A DNA stretch of 32,758 bases from an uncultured Pelagibacteraceae bacterium (GTDB lineage Bacteria; Pseudomonadota; Alphaproteobacteria; Pelagibacterales; Pelagibacteraceae), in assembly GCA_902590365.1 (NCBI GenBank), contig CACIWJ010000004.1:1-32758 (forward strand). The letters run 5' to 3'. Under the pieces are notes generated by a model. The model was not told where the DNA came from and searched no databases. It saw only the letters and a list, made by a program, of their open reading frames with translations. The translations under genes were made by a program, and so were the position numbers. Below are positions 9,025-18,636 of the stretch, in pieces. Numbering within the stretch: position 1 is the first letter of the stretch; every line of letters starts with the position of its first letter.

Positions 9025-9401
9025 AAAAAATATTAATTGTTATAGCTGATTATTACAAAGATATTTCTTCATCATTGCTAAAAAGTGCAAAAAGTAACTT
9101 GAATAATTTTGCAGTTAAAGTCATTAAAGTTCCAGGTGTTTTTGAAATTCCTATAACAATTTCAAAAAATATTAAAAAATATGATGGGTTTATAGCTTTA
9201 GGTTGCGTAATAAAAGGTAAAACTCCTCATTTCAATTTTATTTCTAGTGCATCAACTCAAGCTATAATGGATATATCTGTAGTTAATAAAAAACCAATTG
9301 GTAATGGTATAATTACTTGTTTAAATATGAGTCAAGCCAAGGCTAGAGGCAAAAAAGGTAAAGAAGCTGCTCAAGCGGTAATTTCTATATTATCACAATA
9401 A
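9021..9401 (+). CDS. ribH: 6,7-dimethyl-8-ribityllumazine synthase
   Basis: Condenses the RibD-derived pyrimidine with the RibB product. Recognisable blocks are KVIKVPGVFEIPI (33-45), ALGCVIKGKTPHFNFIS with the catalytic His70, and PIGNGIITC followed by QAKARGKKGKEAAQA. At 126 aa it is shorter at the N-terminus than the usual ~140-155, starting almost directly at the first beta strand (MKKILIVIADYY), and the overlap with ribB permits no longer N-terminus. It is one base upstream of nusB. Confidence 0.93.
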   Translation: MKKILIVIADYYKDISSSLLKSAKSNLNNFAVKVIKVPGVFEIPITISKNIKKYDGFIALGCVIKGKTPHFNFISSASTQAIMDISVVNKKPIGNGIITCLNMSQAKARGKKGKEAAQAVISILSQ

Positions 9402-9402
9402 C

Positions 9403-9807
9403 ATGACCTTACAATATACTCCAAAAAATAACCCAAGAATTATAGTAATTCAAAAACTTTATGGAAAGTATTTCAACAAAGAAGAAAATTTGACTTTTCC
9501 CAAACACAGGTTCAAAAAATTTATTAAAGATGTAGTTAACGGAACTATTGAAAGAGACGATGTTATTAACAATGAAATATCAAATCATTTAAATCCAGAT
9601 TTAAATTTAAAAAAATTAGATAAAGTTTTTCAAGTTATAGTAAAAAGTGCAATATTTGAGTTTTTGTATAAACCAAAAATATCTACAAAAATAATCATCA
9701 ATGAATATTTGAAAGCATCAAATTTTTTTATTGAAGTAAATCAAACCAAATATTTAAATGCATTATTAGATAAAATATCAAAGAAAATAAGAAATTCTAA
9801 TGGATGA
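9403..9807 (+). CDS. nusB: transcription antitermination factor NusB
   Basis: All-helical RNA-binding protein that joins NusE/S10 in antitermination complexes on rRNA operons. Evidence is the helical pattern, the C-terminal signature IINEYLKASNFF...KYLNALLDKIS (about 100-128), and its place after ribH, a near-universal proteobacterial arrangement. The N-terminus lacks the usual RxxAxQALY and instead has PRIIVIQKLYGKYF, a diverged version. It overlaps thiL by eight bases. Confidence 0.87.
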   Translation: MTLQYTPKNNPRIIVIQKLYGKYFNKEENLTFPKHRFKKFIKDVVNGTIERDDVINNEISNHLNPDLNLKKLDKVFQVIVKSAIFEFLYKPKISTKIIINEYLKASNFFIEVNQTKYLNALLDKISKKIRNSNG

Positions 9808-10759
9808 ATTTGAGTTAATAAAAAAATATTTTCAAAAAATAACTAATAACAATCCAGGAGCAAAAAAGTTAAACGATGATGTTTTTTATGATAAGAAAAA
9901 TAAATTAATAGTATCTGTAGATACATATAATGAAGGTATACATTTTCCAAATTTTAAATATCCAAGTTTAGTTATTAAAAAAGTTTTAAGATCCTCAATT
10001 TCAGATTTATTATCCAAGGGAGTTAAACCCCAGTATTATTTTATTTCAGGAAGTGGCAATAAAAAGAATTTTACAAAAAGAAATTTAATAATGATTTCAA
10101 AATCATTAAAGCAAGAGCAAAAAAGATATAATTTAAAATTATCAGGTGGCGACACTACTAATTCTAATAAAGTTTCTTTTTCTGTATCCACCATAGGTTT
10201 TTCCAAAACTATTGTTGAAAGAAATAAAGCAAAATTAAACGATGATATATATGTCACTGGAAATATAGGTGATAGTTATTTAGGTCTTAAAGTAATTAAA
10301 AATAATATTAAAATTAATCCCAAACTAAAAAAATATTTTATTAATCAATTTTATTGTCCTAATTTACCTTTCAAAGTTTATAATCAAATTCATAAATTTG
10401 CTAATACATCTATGGATATATCAGATGGTTTAATTTCTGATATGGAGAAACTTATTAATAATCAAAATTTATCTTTTGAAATAGATATTAATAAAATACC
10501 TATTTCAAAAAAATTAGAAATCTATTTAAATAAATATAATAAAAAAAAAAATAAATATTTATTTAATGGAGATGACTATCAAATACTTTTTACTGCATCT
10601 AAAAAAAAAAGATTATTAATTAAATCCGTAGCTACTAAAATGAATCACAAAATTACACAAATAGGCAAAATTAATCATGGTAATAAAAAAAATTTAATTA
10701 AAATGGACAATAAATCTCTAAATCTGACTGATTTTAAAGGTTATTCACATAAGTTTTGA
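9800..10759 (+). CDS. thiL: thiamine-monophosphate kinase
   Basis: Phosphorylates thiamine monophosphate to the cofactor thiamine diphosphate. PurM-like ATP-binding fold: NDDVFY near residue 25, VSVDTYNEGIHF (about 35-46), RSSISDLLSKGVKPQYYF, SGGDTTNSNKVSFSVSTIGF, YVTGNIGDSYLGL, and SMDISDGLISDMEKL followed by FNGDDYQILFT. The length of 319 aa is standard. It ends the rib-nusB operon, with 82 bases to the next gene. Confidence 0.93.
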   Translation: MDEFELIKKYFQKITNNNPGAKKLNDDVFYDKKNKLIVSVDTYNEGIHFPNFKYPSLVIKKVLRSSISDLLSKGVKPQYYFISGSGNKKNFTKRNLIMISKSLKQEQKRYNLKLSGGDTTNSNKVSFSVSTIGFSKTIVERNKAKLNDDIYVTGNIGDSYLGLKVIKNNIKINPKLKKYFINQFYCPNLPFKVYNQIHKFANTSMDISDGLISDMEKLINNQNLSFEIDINKIPISKKLEIYLNKYNKKKNKYLFNGDDYQILFTASKKKRLLIKSVATKMNHKITQIGKINHGNKKNLIKMDNKSLNLTDFKGYSHKF

Positions 10760-10841
10760 TAAGTTAAATATTGCCTTTTATTTCTTTTTTTGTAATGTGC
10801 GATTTTTAATATTTACTTAATAACTAATAATTAAAGGAATT

Positions 10842-12947
10842 ATGGAAGCTTCAGCATCAAATATACTTCAACTTATTATTTTGGCGGGTTTACTCTCAAT
10901 TGTTTATGGATATTTCACTGGAAAGAATATTTTAAGTTCTAGTGCTGGAAACAGTAAAATGCAGGAAATTGCATCAGCTATACAAGTTGGCGCAAAAGCT
11001 TATTTAAATAGACAGTACAAGACTATAGCAATTGTTGGAGTGGTTGTTCTAGTTATCATTAGTTATGCATTTAGTATTTTAGTTGGCTTAGGATATTTAA
11101 TTGGTGCTACATTATCTGGGATTGCTGGATATGTTGGTATGCTTGTATCAGTACAAGCAAACGTAAGAACAGCAGAAGCTTCAAGAAAAGGATTATCTCA
11201 AGGACTTTCAATAGCTTTTAAGTCCGGAGCTGTTACAGGTATGTTAGTTGCAGGTTTGGCACTATTGGCAATTGCAGTTTATTATTATTTGTTACTATCT
11301 TATGGAATTGAAGAAAGAGAAATAGTAAATGCTTTAGTTGCACTAGGTTTTGGTGCATCACTAATCTCAATTTTTGCAAGACTCGGCGGAGGAATTTTCA
11401 CTAAAGGTGCAGATGTGGGTGCTGATTTAGTGGGGAAAGTAGAAGCTGGCATTCCAGAAGATGACCCTAGAAATCCTGCTGTAATAGCAGACAATGTAGG
11501 TGATAATGTTGGTGATTGTGCTGGAATGGCTGCTGATTTATTTGAGACATATGCAGTAACAATAGTTGCTACTATGGTATTATCTTCAATATTTTTTCAT
11601 GGAGATCTTAATATGATGGTTTATCCTTTATCCATTGGCGGAGCTTGTATTTTGACTTCTATTCTTGGAACATTTTTTGTCAAATTAGGAAAATCTAAAA
11701 ATATTATGGCTGCATTATATAAAGGTTTTATTGCTACAGCAGTCACATCTCTAATAATTCTATATCCAATTACAGATTATGTTTTGGGTTTAGAAAATAA
11801 TTATTCAGTAGCAAATAAATCATTTTCTGGAATGAGTTTATACATTTGCGGAGTCATAGGGTTGGTTATTACTGGTTTATTAATTTGGGTAACAGAATAT
11901 TACACTGGAACTAATTATAGACCTGTTAAAAGTGTTGCTTCTTCATCAACAACTGGGCATGGAACTAATGTAATTCAAGGTTTAGCAGTTTCAATGGAAG
12001 CTACTGCAATTCCAGCCTTAATTATTGTTGGTGGAATACTATTAACAAACTATATTGCAGGACTTTTCGGTATTGCAATTGCTGTAACTACAATGTTGGC
12101 ACTAGCAGGTATGGTAGTAGCTTTAGATGCATATGGACCTGTTACAGATAATGCTGGTGGAATTGCAGAAATGTCTAATTTACCTAAAAATGTTAGAAAA
12201 ACTACAGACGCACTTGATGCTGTTGGCAACACTACTAAAGCAGTTACAAAAGGTTATGCAATAGGCTCAGCTGGTCTTGGAGCATTAGTTTTATTTGCTG
12301 CTTATACAGAAGATATTAAACATTTTTCAAAAGTCGCTGGATCAGAATTAGAGGGAATTATTGTAACATTTGATTTATCCAATCCTTTTGTAGTAGTAGG
12401 ATTATTAGTTGGTGGTATGCTTCCATATTTATTTGGCTCTATGGGAATGCAAGCTGTAGGTAGAGCAGGTGGAGCAGTAGTTGTTGAAGTAAGAAGACAA
12501 TTTAAAAAAATTCCAGGAATTATGAAAAGAAAGTCAAAACCAGATTATGGTAAACTGGTTGATTTATTAACTAAAGCAGCTATTAAAGAAATGATAGTTC
12601 CATCATTATTGCCTGTTTTATCACCAATTGTTTTATATTTATTTATCCTACCTATCGGAGGTCAAGTTGCTGCTTTATCATCTGTAGGAGCAATGTTGTT
12701 AGGTGTAATAATTACCGGTTTATTTGTTGCAATATCAATGACTGCTGGTGGTGGTGCTTGGGATAATGCAAAAAAATATATTGAAGATGGAAATTATGGT
12801 GGCAAAGGTTCGGAAGCGCATAAAGCTGCTGTGACTGGTGACACAGTCGGTGATCCATACAAAGACACTGCAGGACCAGCTGTTAATCCTATGATTAAAA
12901 TTACTAATATTGTAGCATTATTGTTATTAGCTGTTATAGCCGGTTAA
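10842..12947 (+). CDS. hppA: membrane-bound proton-translocating pyrophosphatase (K+-independent type)
   Basis: 701-aa integral membrane enzyme that couples PPi hydrolysis to proton export. The substrate-site motifs are present: [14 protein letters not shown], then [19 protein letters not shown], and near the C-terminus [32 protein letters not shown] and [13 protein letters not shown]. Lys466 in [10 protein letters not shown], with Thr469, is the residue pair found in K+-independent H+-PPases, where K+-dependent ones have Ala/Gly. About 16 membrane helices are expected. A clear ribosome-binding site (AAAGGA, spaced 4 from the ATG) precedes it. It converges on the next gene with a 4-base overlap. 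Confidence 0.97.
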   Translation: MEASASNILQLIILAGLLSIVYGYFTGKNILSSSAGNSKMQEIASAIQVGAKAYLNRQYKTIAIVGVVVLVIISYAFSILVGLGYLIGATLSGIAGYVGMLVSVQANVRTAEASRKGLSQGLSIAFKSGAVTGMLVAGLALLAIAVYYYLLLSYGIEEREIVNALVALGFGASLISIFARLGGGIFTKGADVGADLVGKVEAGIPEDDPRNPAVIADNVGDNVGDCAGMAADLFETYAVTIVATMVLSSIFFHGDLNMMVYPLSIGGACILTSILGTFFVKLGKSKNIMAALYKGFIATAVTSLIILYPITDYVLGLENNYSVANKSFSGMSLYICGVIGLVITGLLIWVTEYYTGTNYRPVKSVASSSTTGHGTNVIQGLAVSMEATAIPALIIVGGILLTNYIAGLFGIAIAVTTMLALAGMVVALDAYGPVTDNAGGIAEMSNLPKNVRKTTDALDAVGNTTKAVTKGYAIGSAGLGALVLFAAYTEDIKHFSKVAGSELEGIIVTFDLSNPFVVVGLLVGGMLPYLFGSMGMQAVGRAGGAVVVEVRRQFKKIPGIMKRKSKPDYGKLVDLLTKAAIKEMIVPSLLPVLSPIVLYLFILPIGGQVAALSSVGAMLLGVIITGLFVAISMTAGGGAWDNAKKYIEDGNYGGKGSEAHKAAVTGDTVGDPYKDTAGPAVNPMIKITNIVALLLLAVIAG

Positions 12948-13417
12948 TTATCTTTCATTCTCTTAGCTCTGTTTCCAAGGGGATCATTAATTTTTTGTCT
13001 CATGCTAGATAAGAAATCGTATACAAATGATCTTTTTCGATAAACAGGATCAGTTTGATTAACAGCAATTTTAATATCATTCATGGATTGTTTGTCATAA
13101 AACTTTTTACTTGATAAAAGTCCCATTTTATTAATTTCTAATACTAAAACATTATTAACTAATAATTCCTTTTTTCCTAATTTAAAAATTGAGCCAACTG
13201 AAGTTTTTCTTTCTATATAGATCCAAACATCATTGTCAAAAGTACTTTTTGTTGAAGGTTTACCTAATAAATTAATTATATCATTTTTGTTAGTTTGATT
13301 TATAACTAAATTATCATGCTTTTTGTCTAAGAATTGTACACCGTGATGTTTTGCTACTTTATCAAATGAGCAATTTAAAATAAATATAAAAGGAAGTAAT
13401 AAATAAATTTTTCTCAT
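12944..13417 (-). CDS. BamE/SmpA (OmlA)-family outer membrane lipoprotein
   Basis: 157 aa with a lipoprotein-type N-terminus: MRK, a hydrophobic stretch, then Cys16 in FILNCS; the Asn just before the cysteine is unusual for a lipobox. The BamE-like fold is suggested by [30 protein letters not shown] (about 41-70, read in two pieces), the repeated SmpA/OmlA signature. It would be anchored in the outer membrane and assist beta-barrel assembly. Its start codon overlaps that of the divergent gene on the other strand. This neighbour pair (omlA next to the cytochrome bc1 chaperone) is common in alphaproteobacteria. Confidence 0.85.
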   Translation of the reverse strand: MRKIYLLLPFIFILNCSFDKVAKHHGVQFLDKKHDNLVINQTNKNDIINLLGKPSTKSTFDNDVWIYIERKTSVGSIFKLGKKELLVNNVLVLEINKMGLLSSKKFYDKQSMNDIKIAVNQTDPVYRKRSFVYDFLSSMRQKINDPLGNRAKRMKDN

Positions 13418-13889
13418 GTCTGAAAATTATATAAATATTTATAACAATTTAGTAAATTTCTCTAGAAATAAAAAGCTTTTTACAGAATTTACTAAAGAAG
13501 ATACTTTTTCAGATAGATTGATTATTTTTCTATTACATTTTGCATTTTTTCTTAAAATTTACAAAAATAATGAAAATCAAGATAAAATGCAAAATATATA
13601 CGATTATATATTTAAACAAATAGAATTAAATATCAGAGAGATAGGTTATGGAGATATGTCCATAAATAAAAAAATGAAAAGTTATATAAATATATTTCAT
13701 ACTTTATTAAAAAAAATAGATATCTGGGAAAAAATTGATCATGAGGAAAGAGATGATCTATTAAGAAGCTTCCTAAATTATAATAAAGATATGAGGAATT
13801 TAAGTAAATATTTTGAAAAATACAGATTATTTTTATTAAAAAGTTCTTTAAATTTGTTTATAAAAGGTGTAGTTAATCCAGAATTATAA
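13416..13889 (+). CDS. ubiquinol-cytochrome c chaperone (CBP3-like) family protein
   Basis: 157 aa, helical. The core pattern [18 protein letters not shown] followed by [16 protein letters not shown] (about 66-100) matches the CBP3/UbiqCyt_c_chap family, whose mitochondrial members help assemble cytochrome b of complex III. It is shorter than many alphaproteobacterial homologues, and the C-terminus is diverged. It is followed two bases later by rpmF, so probably lies in one operon with rpmF-plsX-ihfA. Function is inferred from family and context. Confidence 0.75.
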   Translation: MSENYINIYNNLVNFSRNKKLFTEFTKEDTFSDRLIIFLLHFAFFLKIYKNNENQDKMQNIYDYIFKQIELNIREIGYGDMSINKKMKSYINIFHTLLKKIDIWEKIDHEERDDLLRSFLNYNKDMRNLSKYFEKYRLFLLKSSLNLFIKGVVNPEL

Positions 13890-13891
13890 TT

Positions 13892-14071
13892 ATGGCTGTA
13901 CCAAAGCGAAAAACATCGAAATCTAGAACGGGTAAAAGACGTTCACATATAAAATTTTCTACGAAAAATATTATAGAGGACAAAAAGAGTGGAGAATACC
14001 GTTTATCCCATCATTTAGATTTAAAAACTGGCATGTATAAAGGAAGACAAATCTTAGACCCCAAAGAATAA
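13892..14071 (+). CDS. rpmF: 50S ribosomal protein L32
   Basis: A 59-aa basic protein read directly from the sequence: [19 protein letters not shown] is the L32 start, followed by a central [20 protein letters not shown] segment and the end GRQILDPKE. The zinc-binding cysteines found in some L32 proteins are absent (Cys-free form). It lies between the cytochrome-chaperone gene and plsX, the usual bacterial rpmF-plsX pairing. In many proteobacteria a DUF177 gene immediately precedes rpmF; here it does not. Confidence 0.94.
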   Translation: MAVPKRKTSKSRTGKRRSHIKFSTKNIIEDKKSGEYRLSHHLDLKTGMYKGRQILDPKE

Positions 14072-14095
14072 ATACTTTATAATAACAATAAGATA

Positions 14096-15103
14096 ATGTC
14101 CAAAGATGTAACAATTGCTGTTGACGCAATGGGTGGAGATGGTTCACCTAAAAAAGTTATTGATGGAATTTCTAACCATTACAAAAATTCAAAAAGTACA
14201 TTTTATCGTATTTTTGGTGATGAAGATCAAATAAAAAACCTAATACCAAAAACGTTAAGTAATAATAACTTTGAAATTGTCCATACAAAAAATTTTGTTA
14301 AGGGAACCGATACACCACTCGAAGCTGCCAAGAGAGGAAAAGATACTAGTATGTGGCTAGCAATCGAAAATGTTAAAAATAAAGAAGCTGACACCATCAT
14401 ATCAGCAGGTAACACCGGCGCTTTATTAGTAATTTCTAAATTAAATTTAAAGATGATCGAAAATATTGATAAGCCAGCCTTATCAGCATTATGGCCAAAC
14501 AAAAAAGGAATGAGTGTAGTTTTAGATTTAGGTGCAAATATTGAATGTAATGATAAAAACTTAGTTGATTTTGCTATAATGGGTTCGTCTTTATTTAAAT
14601 CATTGTTTCCAAATGAAACAGCAAAAGTTGCTTTACTAAATATTGGCTCTGAAGAAATTAAAGGTAATGAAGTAATTAAGAGCACTTATCAAAAACTTAA
14701 TCAGATTCATAAAGAAGAACAATATGAATTTAAAGGATATATAGAAGGAAATAGTTTAATGAATGGTGAAGTAAATGTAATTGTAGCAGATGGATTTACA
14801 GGCAATGTTGCTCTAAAAACAGCAGAGGGAACTGCAAATTTTATTACCAGCGAATTAAAGAAAGCTATGAAAAGCTCGTTATTGGGAAAAATTTCAGGAT
14901 TATTAAGTTACATTAATTTAAATCAATTTAAGCAAAGATTAGACCCAAGACTTTATAACGGAGCAATATTTATAGGATTAGATTCTCCAGTAATAAAAAG
15001 TCATGGATCTACAGATTATATTGGTTTTTCGAATTCTTTAAGTGTTTGCGAAAAAATAGTAAAAGGAGATTTGATTAATAAAATTAAAAAAAATATTAGT
15101 TAA
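14096..15103 (+). CDS. plsX: phosphate acyltransferase PlsX
   Basis: Converts acyl-ACP to acyl-phosphate for phospholipid synthesis. Family blocks are TIAVDAMGGDGSP (6-18), GTDTPLEAAKRGKDTSM, IISAGNTGALL, VLDLGANIEC, VALLNIGSEEIKGNEV, and near the C-terminus VNVIVADGFTGNVALKTAEG with GLDSPVIKSHGS. The length of 335 aa is typical. A TATAAT lies at 14078-14083, which could give a short-leader transcript in addition to readthrough from rpmF. fabH, the usual next gene, is missing. Confidence 0.96.
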   Translation: MSKDVTIAVDAMGGDGSPKKVIDGISNHYKNSKSTFYRIFGDEDQIKNLIPKTLSNNNFEIVHTKNFVKGTDTPLEAAKRGKDTSMWLAIENVKNKEADTIISAGNTGALLVISKLNLKMIENIDKPALSALWPNKKGMSVVLDLGANIECNDKNLVDFAIMGSSLFKSLFPNETAKVALLNIGSEEIKGNEVIKSTYQKLNQIHKEEQYEFKGYIEGNSLMNGEVNVIVADGFTGNVALKTAEGTANFITSELKKAMKSSLLGKISGLLSYINLNQFKQRLDPRLYNGAIFIGLDSPVIKSHGSTDYIGFSNSLSVCEKIVKGDLINKIKKNIS

Positions 15104-15399
15104 TGAGAATAAATTTAACCAAAAAAGATATTGTTAACTCAATCTATATGCAAATAGGTTTTTCTAAAAAGATTTCTGAAAATTTATTTGACGATATATT
15201 TTTATGTATTGTTGAAAATTTAACCAAGCATAATAAATTAAAAATATCTAAATTTGGAACTTTTGTTATTAAAAACAAAAAGAGTAGACCAGGCTTAAAT
15301 TTTAAAACAAAAGAAAAGAAAATTATTTCTCAACGTAATGTTGTTTTATTTAAACCTTCTAAAGAGTTAAAAGAATTTATTAATTCTATAAATGAATAA
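15103..15399 (+). CDS. ihfA: integration host factor alpha subunit / HU-family DNA-bending protein
   Basis: 98-aa HU/IHF-fold protein: LTKKDIVNSIYMQIGFSKKIS at the start, KISKFGTFVIKNKKSRPGLNFKT (about 47-70) containing the beta arm with the conserved Arg-Pro-Gly-x-Asn that intercalates DNA, then VVLFKPSKELKEFIN. Position after plsX and before a MerR gene is the standard locus of ihfA rather than ihfB or hup; the alpha assignment therefore rests on context. It overlaps plsX by one base (TAATG) and merR by eight. Confidence 0.87.
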   Translation: MRINLTKKDIVNSIYMQIGFSKKISENLFDDIFLCIVENLTKHNKLKISKFGTFVIKNKKSRPGLNFKTKEKKIISQRNVVLFKPSKELKEFINSINE

Positions 15400-15769
15400 A
15401 CTTAATTCAGCTTATAAATCTATTGGTGAGGTTGCTAAAATTTTAGGTCTAATAGATGAAAGAAAAGGTCGATTAAACACTCATACAATTAGATTTTGGG
15501 AGAAAAAATTTAAACAAATTAAACCCAAATTATTTAATAATAATAGAAGATATTATGATAAAAATTCAATCGATGTTCTTAAGAAAATCAAATATTTACT
15601 CAAAGAACAAGGAATGACTATAGATGGAGTAAATAAGATGCTTAAAAAAAATAATTCTTTAAAACTTGACGATTTTTCAAATAAACCTATAAATGTGCCA
15701 GATAATAATTTAAAGATTAAATTAAGCAAAATTTCAAAAATTATTAAAGACTTAAAGGACTTAAAATAA
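15392..15769 (+). CDS. MerR-family transcriptional regulator
   Basis: 125 aa with an N-terminal winged helix of MerR type: SIGEVAKILGL (about 10-20), THTIRFWEKKFKQIKP (31-46), NNRRYYDKNSIDVLKKIKYLLKEQGMTIDGVNKML (about 50-84, first wing and second helix-turn-helix). There is no metal-binding cysteine and the C-terminal effector/dimerisation part is short. It matches the MerR-like gene that follows ihfA throughout alphaproteobacteria. The target is unknown. Confidence 0.87.
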   Translation: MNKLNSAYKSIGEVAKILGLIDERKGRLNTHTIRFWEKKFKQIKPKLFNNNRRYYDKNSIDVLKKIKYLLKEQGMTIDGVNKMLKKNNSLKLDDFSNKPINVPDNNLKIKLSKISKIIKDLKDLK

Positions 15770-15961
15770 ATGGCTAAAAAAACACATGTTAAAGTTAGGT
15801 TGGTACCCGAAGCTAAACCAAATAGTCCATATTTTTATTATGTTAAAAAACCTGCTGGCGGGGAAAAAGCAAAAATAAAATTAAAAGCAAGAAAATATAA
15901 TCCGAGCACGAGAAAGCATGAAATATTTGTAGAAAAAAAACTTCCGCCTCATAGCAAATAA
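15770..15961 (+). CDS. rpmG: 50S ribosomal protein L33
   Basis: 63-aa basic protein beginning MAKKTHVKVRLVPEA, with FYYVKKPAG and the conserved KARKYNPSTRKHEIFVEKK. It is the cysteine-free form. It starts on the base after merR ends. It is slightly longer than the usual 50-56 aa because of an extended loop and a PPHSK tail. Confidence 0.92.
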   Translation: MAKKTHVKVRLVPEAKPNSPYFYYVKKPAGGEKAKIKLKARKYNPSTRKHEIFVEKKLPPHSK

Positions 15962-15962
15962 T

Positions 15963-16253
15963 TTATTTCTTTTTAAATACTTTCTTTTCATAATCTATAA
16001 AAGACCAGATCATATTTTTCCATATACGATTTGTAATTTTTGGATCAATACCTTTATTAATAGATTTTTTTTTAATTCTATTAAGTATTAATTTTATTCT
16101 TTTTTTGTCGACAATTTCTTTTTTAAACTGCTTTTGTTTTATTACCTGATTAACTAGATTTTTTCTAATTTTAATCAAGTTAATTAACTTATTATCTAAT
16201 TTATCTAGATTTTTTCTAATTTGATTTAATTTCTTTTTATTATTAGGCGACAT
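15963..16253 (-). CDS. chorismate mutase, AroQ class
   Basis: 96-aa all-helical protein matching the AroQ monofunctional mutase: NQIRKNLDKLDNKLINLIKIR (helix 1, with the active-site Arg13 and Arg30 pattern), then LVNQVIKQKQF, the DxxRxxxIL motif in DKKRIKLILNRIKK, and IWKNMIWSFIDYEK at the end. It would convert chorismate to prephenate for Phe/Tyr synthesis. It converges with rpmG one base apart and is divergent from ctaA. Strong lysine/asparagine bias makes the alignment weak at single positions. Confidence 0.82.
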   Translation of the reverse strand: MSPNNKKKLNQIRKNLDKLDNKLINLIKIRKNLVNQVIKQKQFKKEIVDKKRIKLILNRIKKKSINKGIDPKITNRIWKNMIWSFIDYEKKVFKKK

Positions 16254-16296
16254 TTATACAATTGGATTTATTAAAAATTAATATATTTATTCTCAT

Positions 16297-17313
16297 ATGT
16301 ATACAAAAAATATTGCATTAAGAAAAAAAATTTCTGATTGGTTAATTGTAATGTTTTTTATTATATCCATAATGATTATAATTGGTGGATTAACAAGACT
16401 TACAGATTCTGGATTATCTATTACTCAATGGCAGTTATTTTCAGGTTTTTTACCTCCATTAAATGAATCAGATTGGGAAAATTATTTTTCTTTATATAAA
16501 TTAATACCTGAATATAAAATTCAAAACTTTTCTATGACTCTTGATGAATTCAAAGTAATTTTTTGGTGGGAATGGATACATAGGTTTTTAGGTCGTTTAA
16601 TTGGTATATCGTTTTTAATACCATTAATTATTTTTACAATTAATTTAGGTTTTAAAAAGTTAAGTAATCTATACTTTATTTTCTTTCTAATTTGTTTTCA
16701 GGGTTTTATTGGATGGTATATGGTTTCTAGTGGATTAGTCGATAGAGTCGATGTAAGTCATTTTAGATTATCTTTACATTTGGTAGTAGCATTTATTATA
16801 CTTTCATTAATTTTTTGGAATTATTTAAAATTATGTGAATTTAATTTAACTAAGGATAAATTAAATTATTATTTTCCAGTAATTTTTTTAATACTGATAT
16901 TTTTACAAATATCTATAGGTGCTTTTGTATCTGGTATGGATGCTGGTAAAATTTATAATACTTGGCCATTAATGGGTAGTAATTACTTCCCTGATGACAA
17001 TAAATTTATTAATTTATTCGATTTTAATGCTTTTAGTGATCCTTCACTAGTACAATTTATGCACAGGAATCTTGCATATTTAATCTTATTTTTTTATTTC
17101 TTTATCTTATTTAAAATTTACAAAAATAAAAAAAAAAGTTTTTTTAATATTATAAAATTAATTGGATTTATTCTTTTTATACAAATAATTTTAGGGATAT
17201 TTACACTTATTTATGGTGCACAGATATTTTTATCATCCATGCACCAAATTTCTTCAATTTTTTTAGTTAGTTCTTCAGTATACTTTTGTTACTTAAATTC
17301 TAGATCTAACTAA
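16297..17313 (+). CDS. ctaA: heme A synthase (COX15/CtaA)
   Basis: 338-aa polytopic membrane protein that oxidises heme O to heme A for cytochrome oxidase. The N-terminal GGLTRLTDSGLSITQW (30-45) is diagnostic. The heme-coordinating/periplasmic-side histidines are His95 (WWEWIHRFLGR), His155 and His161 (SHFRLSLHL), His256 (FMHRNLAYL) and His316 (SSMHQISS). About eight transmembrane helices. No disulfide-type cysteine pair is seen, as expected for the alphaproteobacterial type. It is convergent with metY and overlaps it by 8 bases. Confidence 0.95.
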   Translation: MYTKNIALRKKISDWLIVMFFIISIMIIIGGLTRLTDSGLSITQWQLFSGFLPPLNESDWENYFSLYKLIPEYKIQNFSMTLDEFKVIFWWEWIHRFLGRLIGISFLIPLIIFTINLGFKKLSNLYFIFFLICFQGFIGWYMVSSGLVDRVDVSHFRLSLHLVVAFIILSLIFWNYLKLCEFNLTKDKLNYYFPVIFLILIFLQISIGAFVSGMDAGKIYNTWPLMGSNYFPDDNKFINLFDFNAFSDPSLVQFMHRNLAYLILFFYFFILFKIYKNKKKSFFNIIKLIGFILFIQIILGIFTLIYGAQIFLSSMHQISSIFLVSSSVYFCYLNSRSN

Positions 17314-18634
17314 CTGCTTTTAAACCAGGTTTGCCCGAAGCATTTAAAGCTTGCTCCAAGTCTGCAATAATATCGTCTGGATGTTCTATTCCAATCGATA
17401 ATCTTATATAGCCAGGTGTTACTCCTGCAGCTAAAAGTTCTTCTGGTGTTAGCTGACTATGCGTAGTTGTAGCTGGGTGTATTGCTAAGCTTCTTGCATC
17501 TCCTATATTTGCTACATGATAGAACATTTTTAAAGCTTCTATAAATTTTTTACCAGCCTCGACACCACCTTTTACTTCAATACCTACTAAAGCACCATTG
17601 CCACCTTTGAAATATTTCTTAGCTCTAGCTGCTAATTCTCCTTCATGCAAAGTAGGGTAAATTACTCTTTCAACATTTTTATGTTTGCTTAAAAAGGTAA
17701 CTACTTTTTCTGCATTTGAGCAATGTTGTTTCATTCTTAAAGGAGCTGTCTCAAGTCCTTGAATTATTCCCCATGCATTATCAGGTGCTAAGGGTGCTCC
17801 TAGGTCTCTTAGAAGACATACTCTAGCACGGACTGCAAATGAAACATTTGCTCCTGTTAATTGAGGAACTACTTCTCCCCAAACTGCACCTCCATAACTT
17901 GCGTCAGGTTCATTGAACATTGGTTGTCTTTTCTTATCTGCTGTCCAATCAAAATTACCACCATCAACTAGACAACCGCCAATAACAGTTCCATGACCAC
18001 CAATAAACTTAGTTAATGAATGAACTACTATAGCTGCCCCATGTTCAATTGGTTTACATATGACTGGAGCTGCAGTGTTATCCATAATTAATGGAATGTT
18101 ATGCTTTCTACCAATATCAGATACCTCTTTAATTGGAAAAACTCTTAAATAAGGATTTGGTAAAGTTTCAGCATAAAAACATCTTGTTTTTTCATCAATT
18201 AGTTTTTCAAAATTTTTTGGATCTGATGGATCTGCATATCGACATTCAATACCAAGTTTTTTTAAAGTATGAGTAAATAAATTCACAGTACCGCCATATA
18301 GATCTGTTGAGCTGATAAAATTATCTCCTGATTGACATACATTCATAATTGCGAATGTTGAAGCAGCTTGACCTGATCCTACAGTTACACAAGCTAAACC
18401 ACCCTCTAAAGCAGCAACTCTTTTTTCTAATACGTCATTAGTTGGATTCATAATTCTTGTGTAAATATTACCGAATTCCTTAAGTGCAAATAAGTTTGCA
18501 GCATTTTCGGTATCTTTAAACTGATACGATGTTGTTCTATAAACAGGTACAGCTACAGCAGTAGTTGCTGGGTCACTTCTATAGTCACCACCATGTAGAG
18601 CTATAGTTTCTGGATTTTTTATTTCTTTAGTCAT
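17306..18634 (-). CDS. metY: O-acetylhomoserine sulfhydrylase (O-acetylhomoserine aminocarboxypropyltransferase)
   Basis: 442-aa Cys/Met-metabolism PLP enzyme that makes homocysteine from O-acetylhomoserine and sulfide (or methionine from methanethiol). Motifs: ALHGGDYRSDP near the N-terminus, YTRIMNPTND (59-68), SGQAA (87-91), Asp185 in IMDNTAAP and the Schiff-base Lys209 in VVHSLTKFIGGHG; the long 220-270 insertion typical of MetY over MetB/MetZ is present. SAR11 cells are known to need reduced sulfur, which suits this enzyme. A strong RBS (AGGAG) precedes the ATG, unlike most genes here. Confidence 0.95.
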   Translation of the reverse strand: MTKEIKNPETIALHGGDYRSDPATTAVAVPVYRTTSYQFKDTENAANLFALKEFGNIYTRIMNPTNDVLEKRVAALEGGLACVTVGSGQAASTFAIMNVCQSGDNFISSTDLYGGTVNLFTHTLKKLGIECRYADPSDPKNFEKLIDEKTRCFYAETLPNPYLRVFPIKEVSDIGRKHNIPLIMDNTAAPVICKPIEHGAAIVVHSLTKFIGGHGTVIGGCLVDGGNFDWTADKKRQPMFNEPDASYGGAVWGEVVPQLTGANVSFAVRARVCLLRDLGAPLAPDNAWGIIQGLETAPLRMKQHCSNAEKVVTFLSKHKNVERVIYPTLHEGELAARAKKYFKGGNGALVGIEVKGGVEAGKKFIEALKMFYHVANIGDARSLAIHPATTTHSQLTPEELLAAGVTPGYIRLSIGIEHPDDIIADLEQALNASGKPGLKAVS

Positions 18635-18636
18635 AT

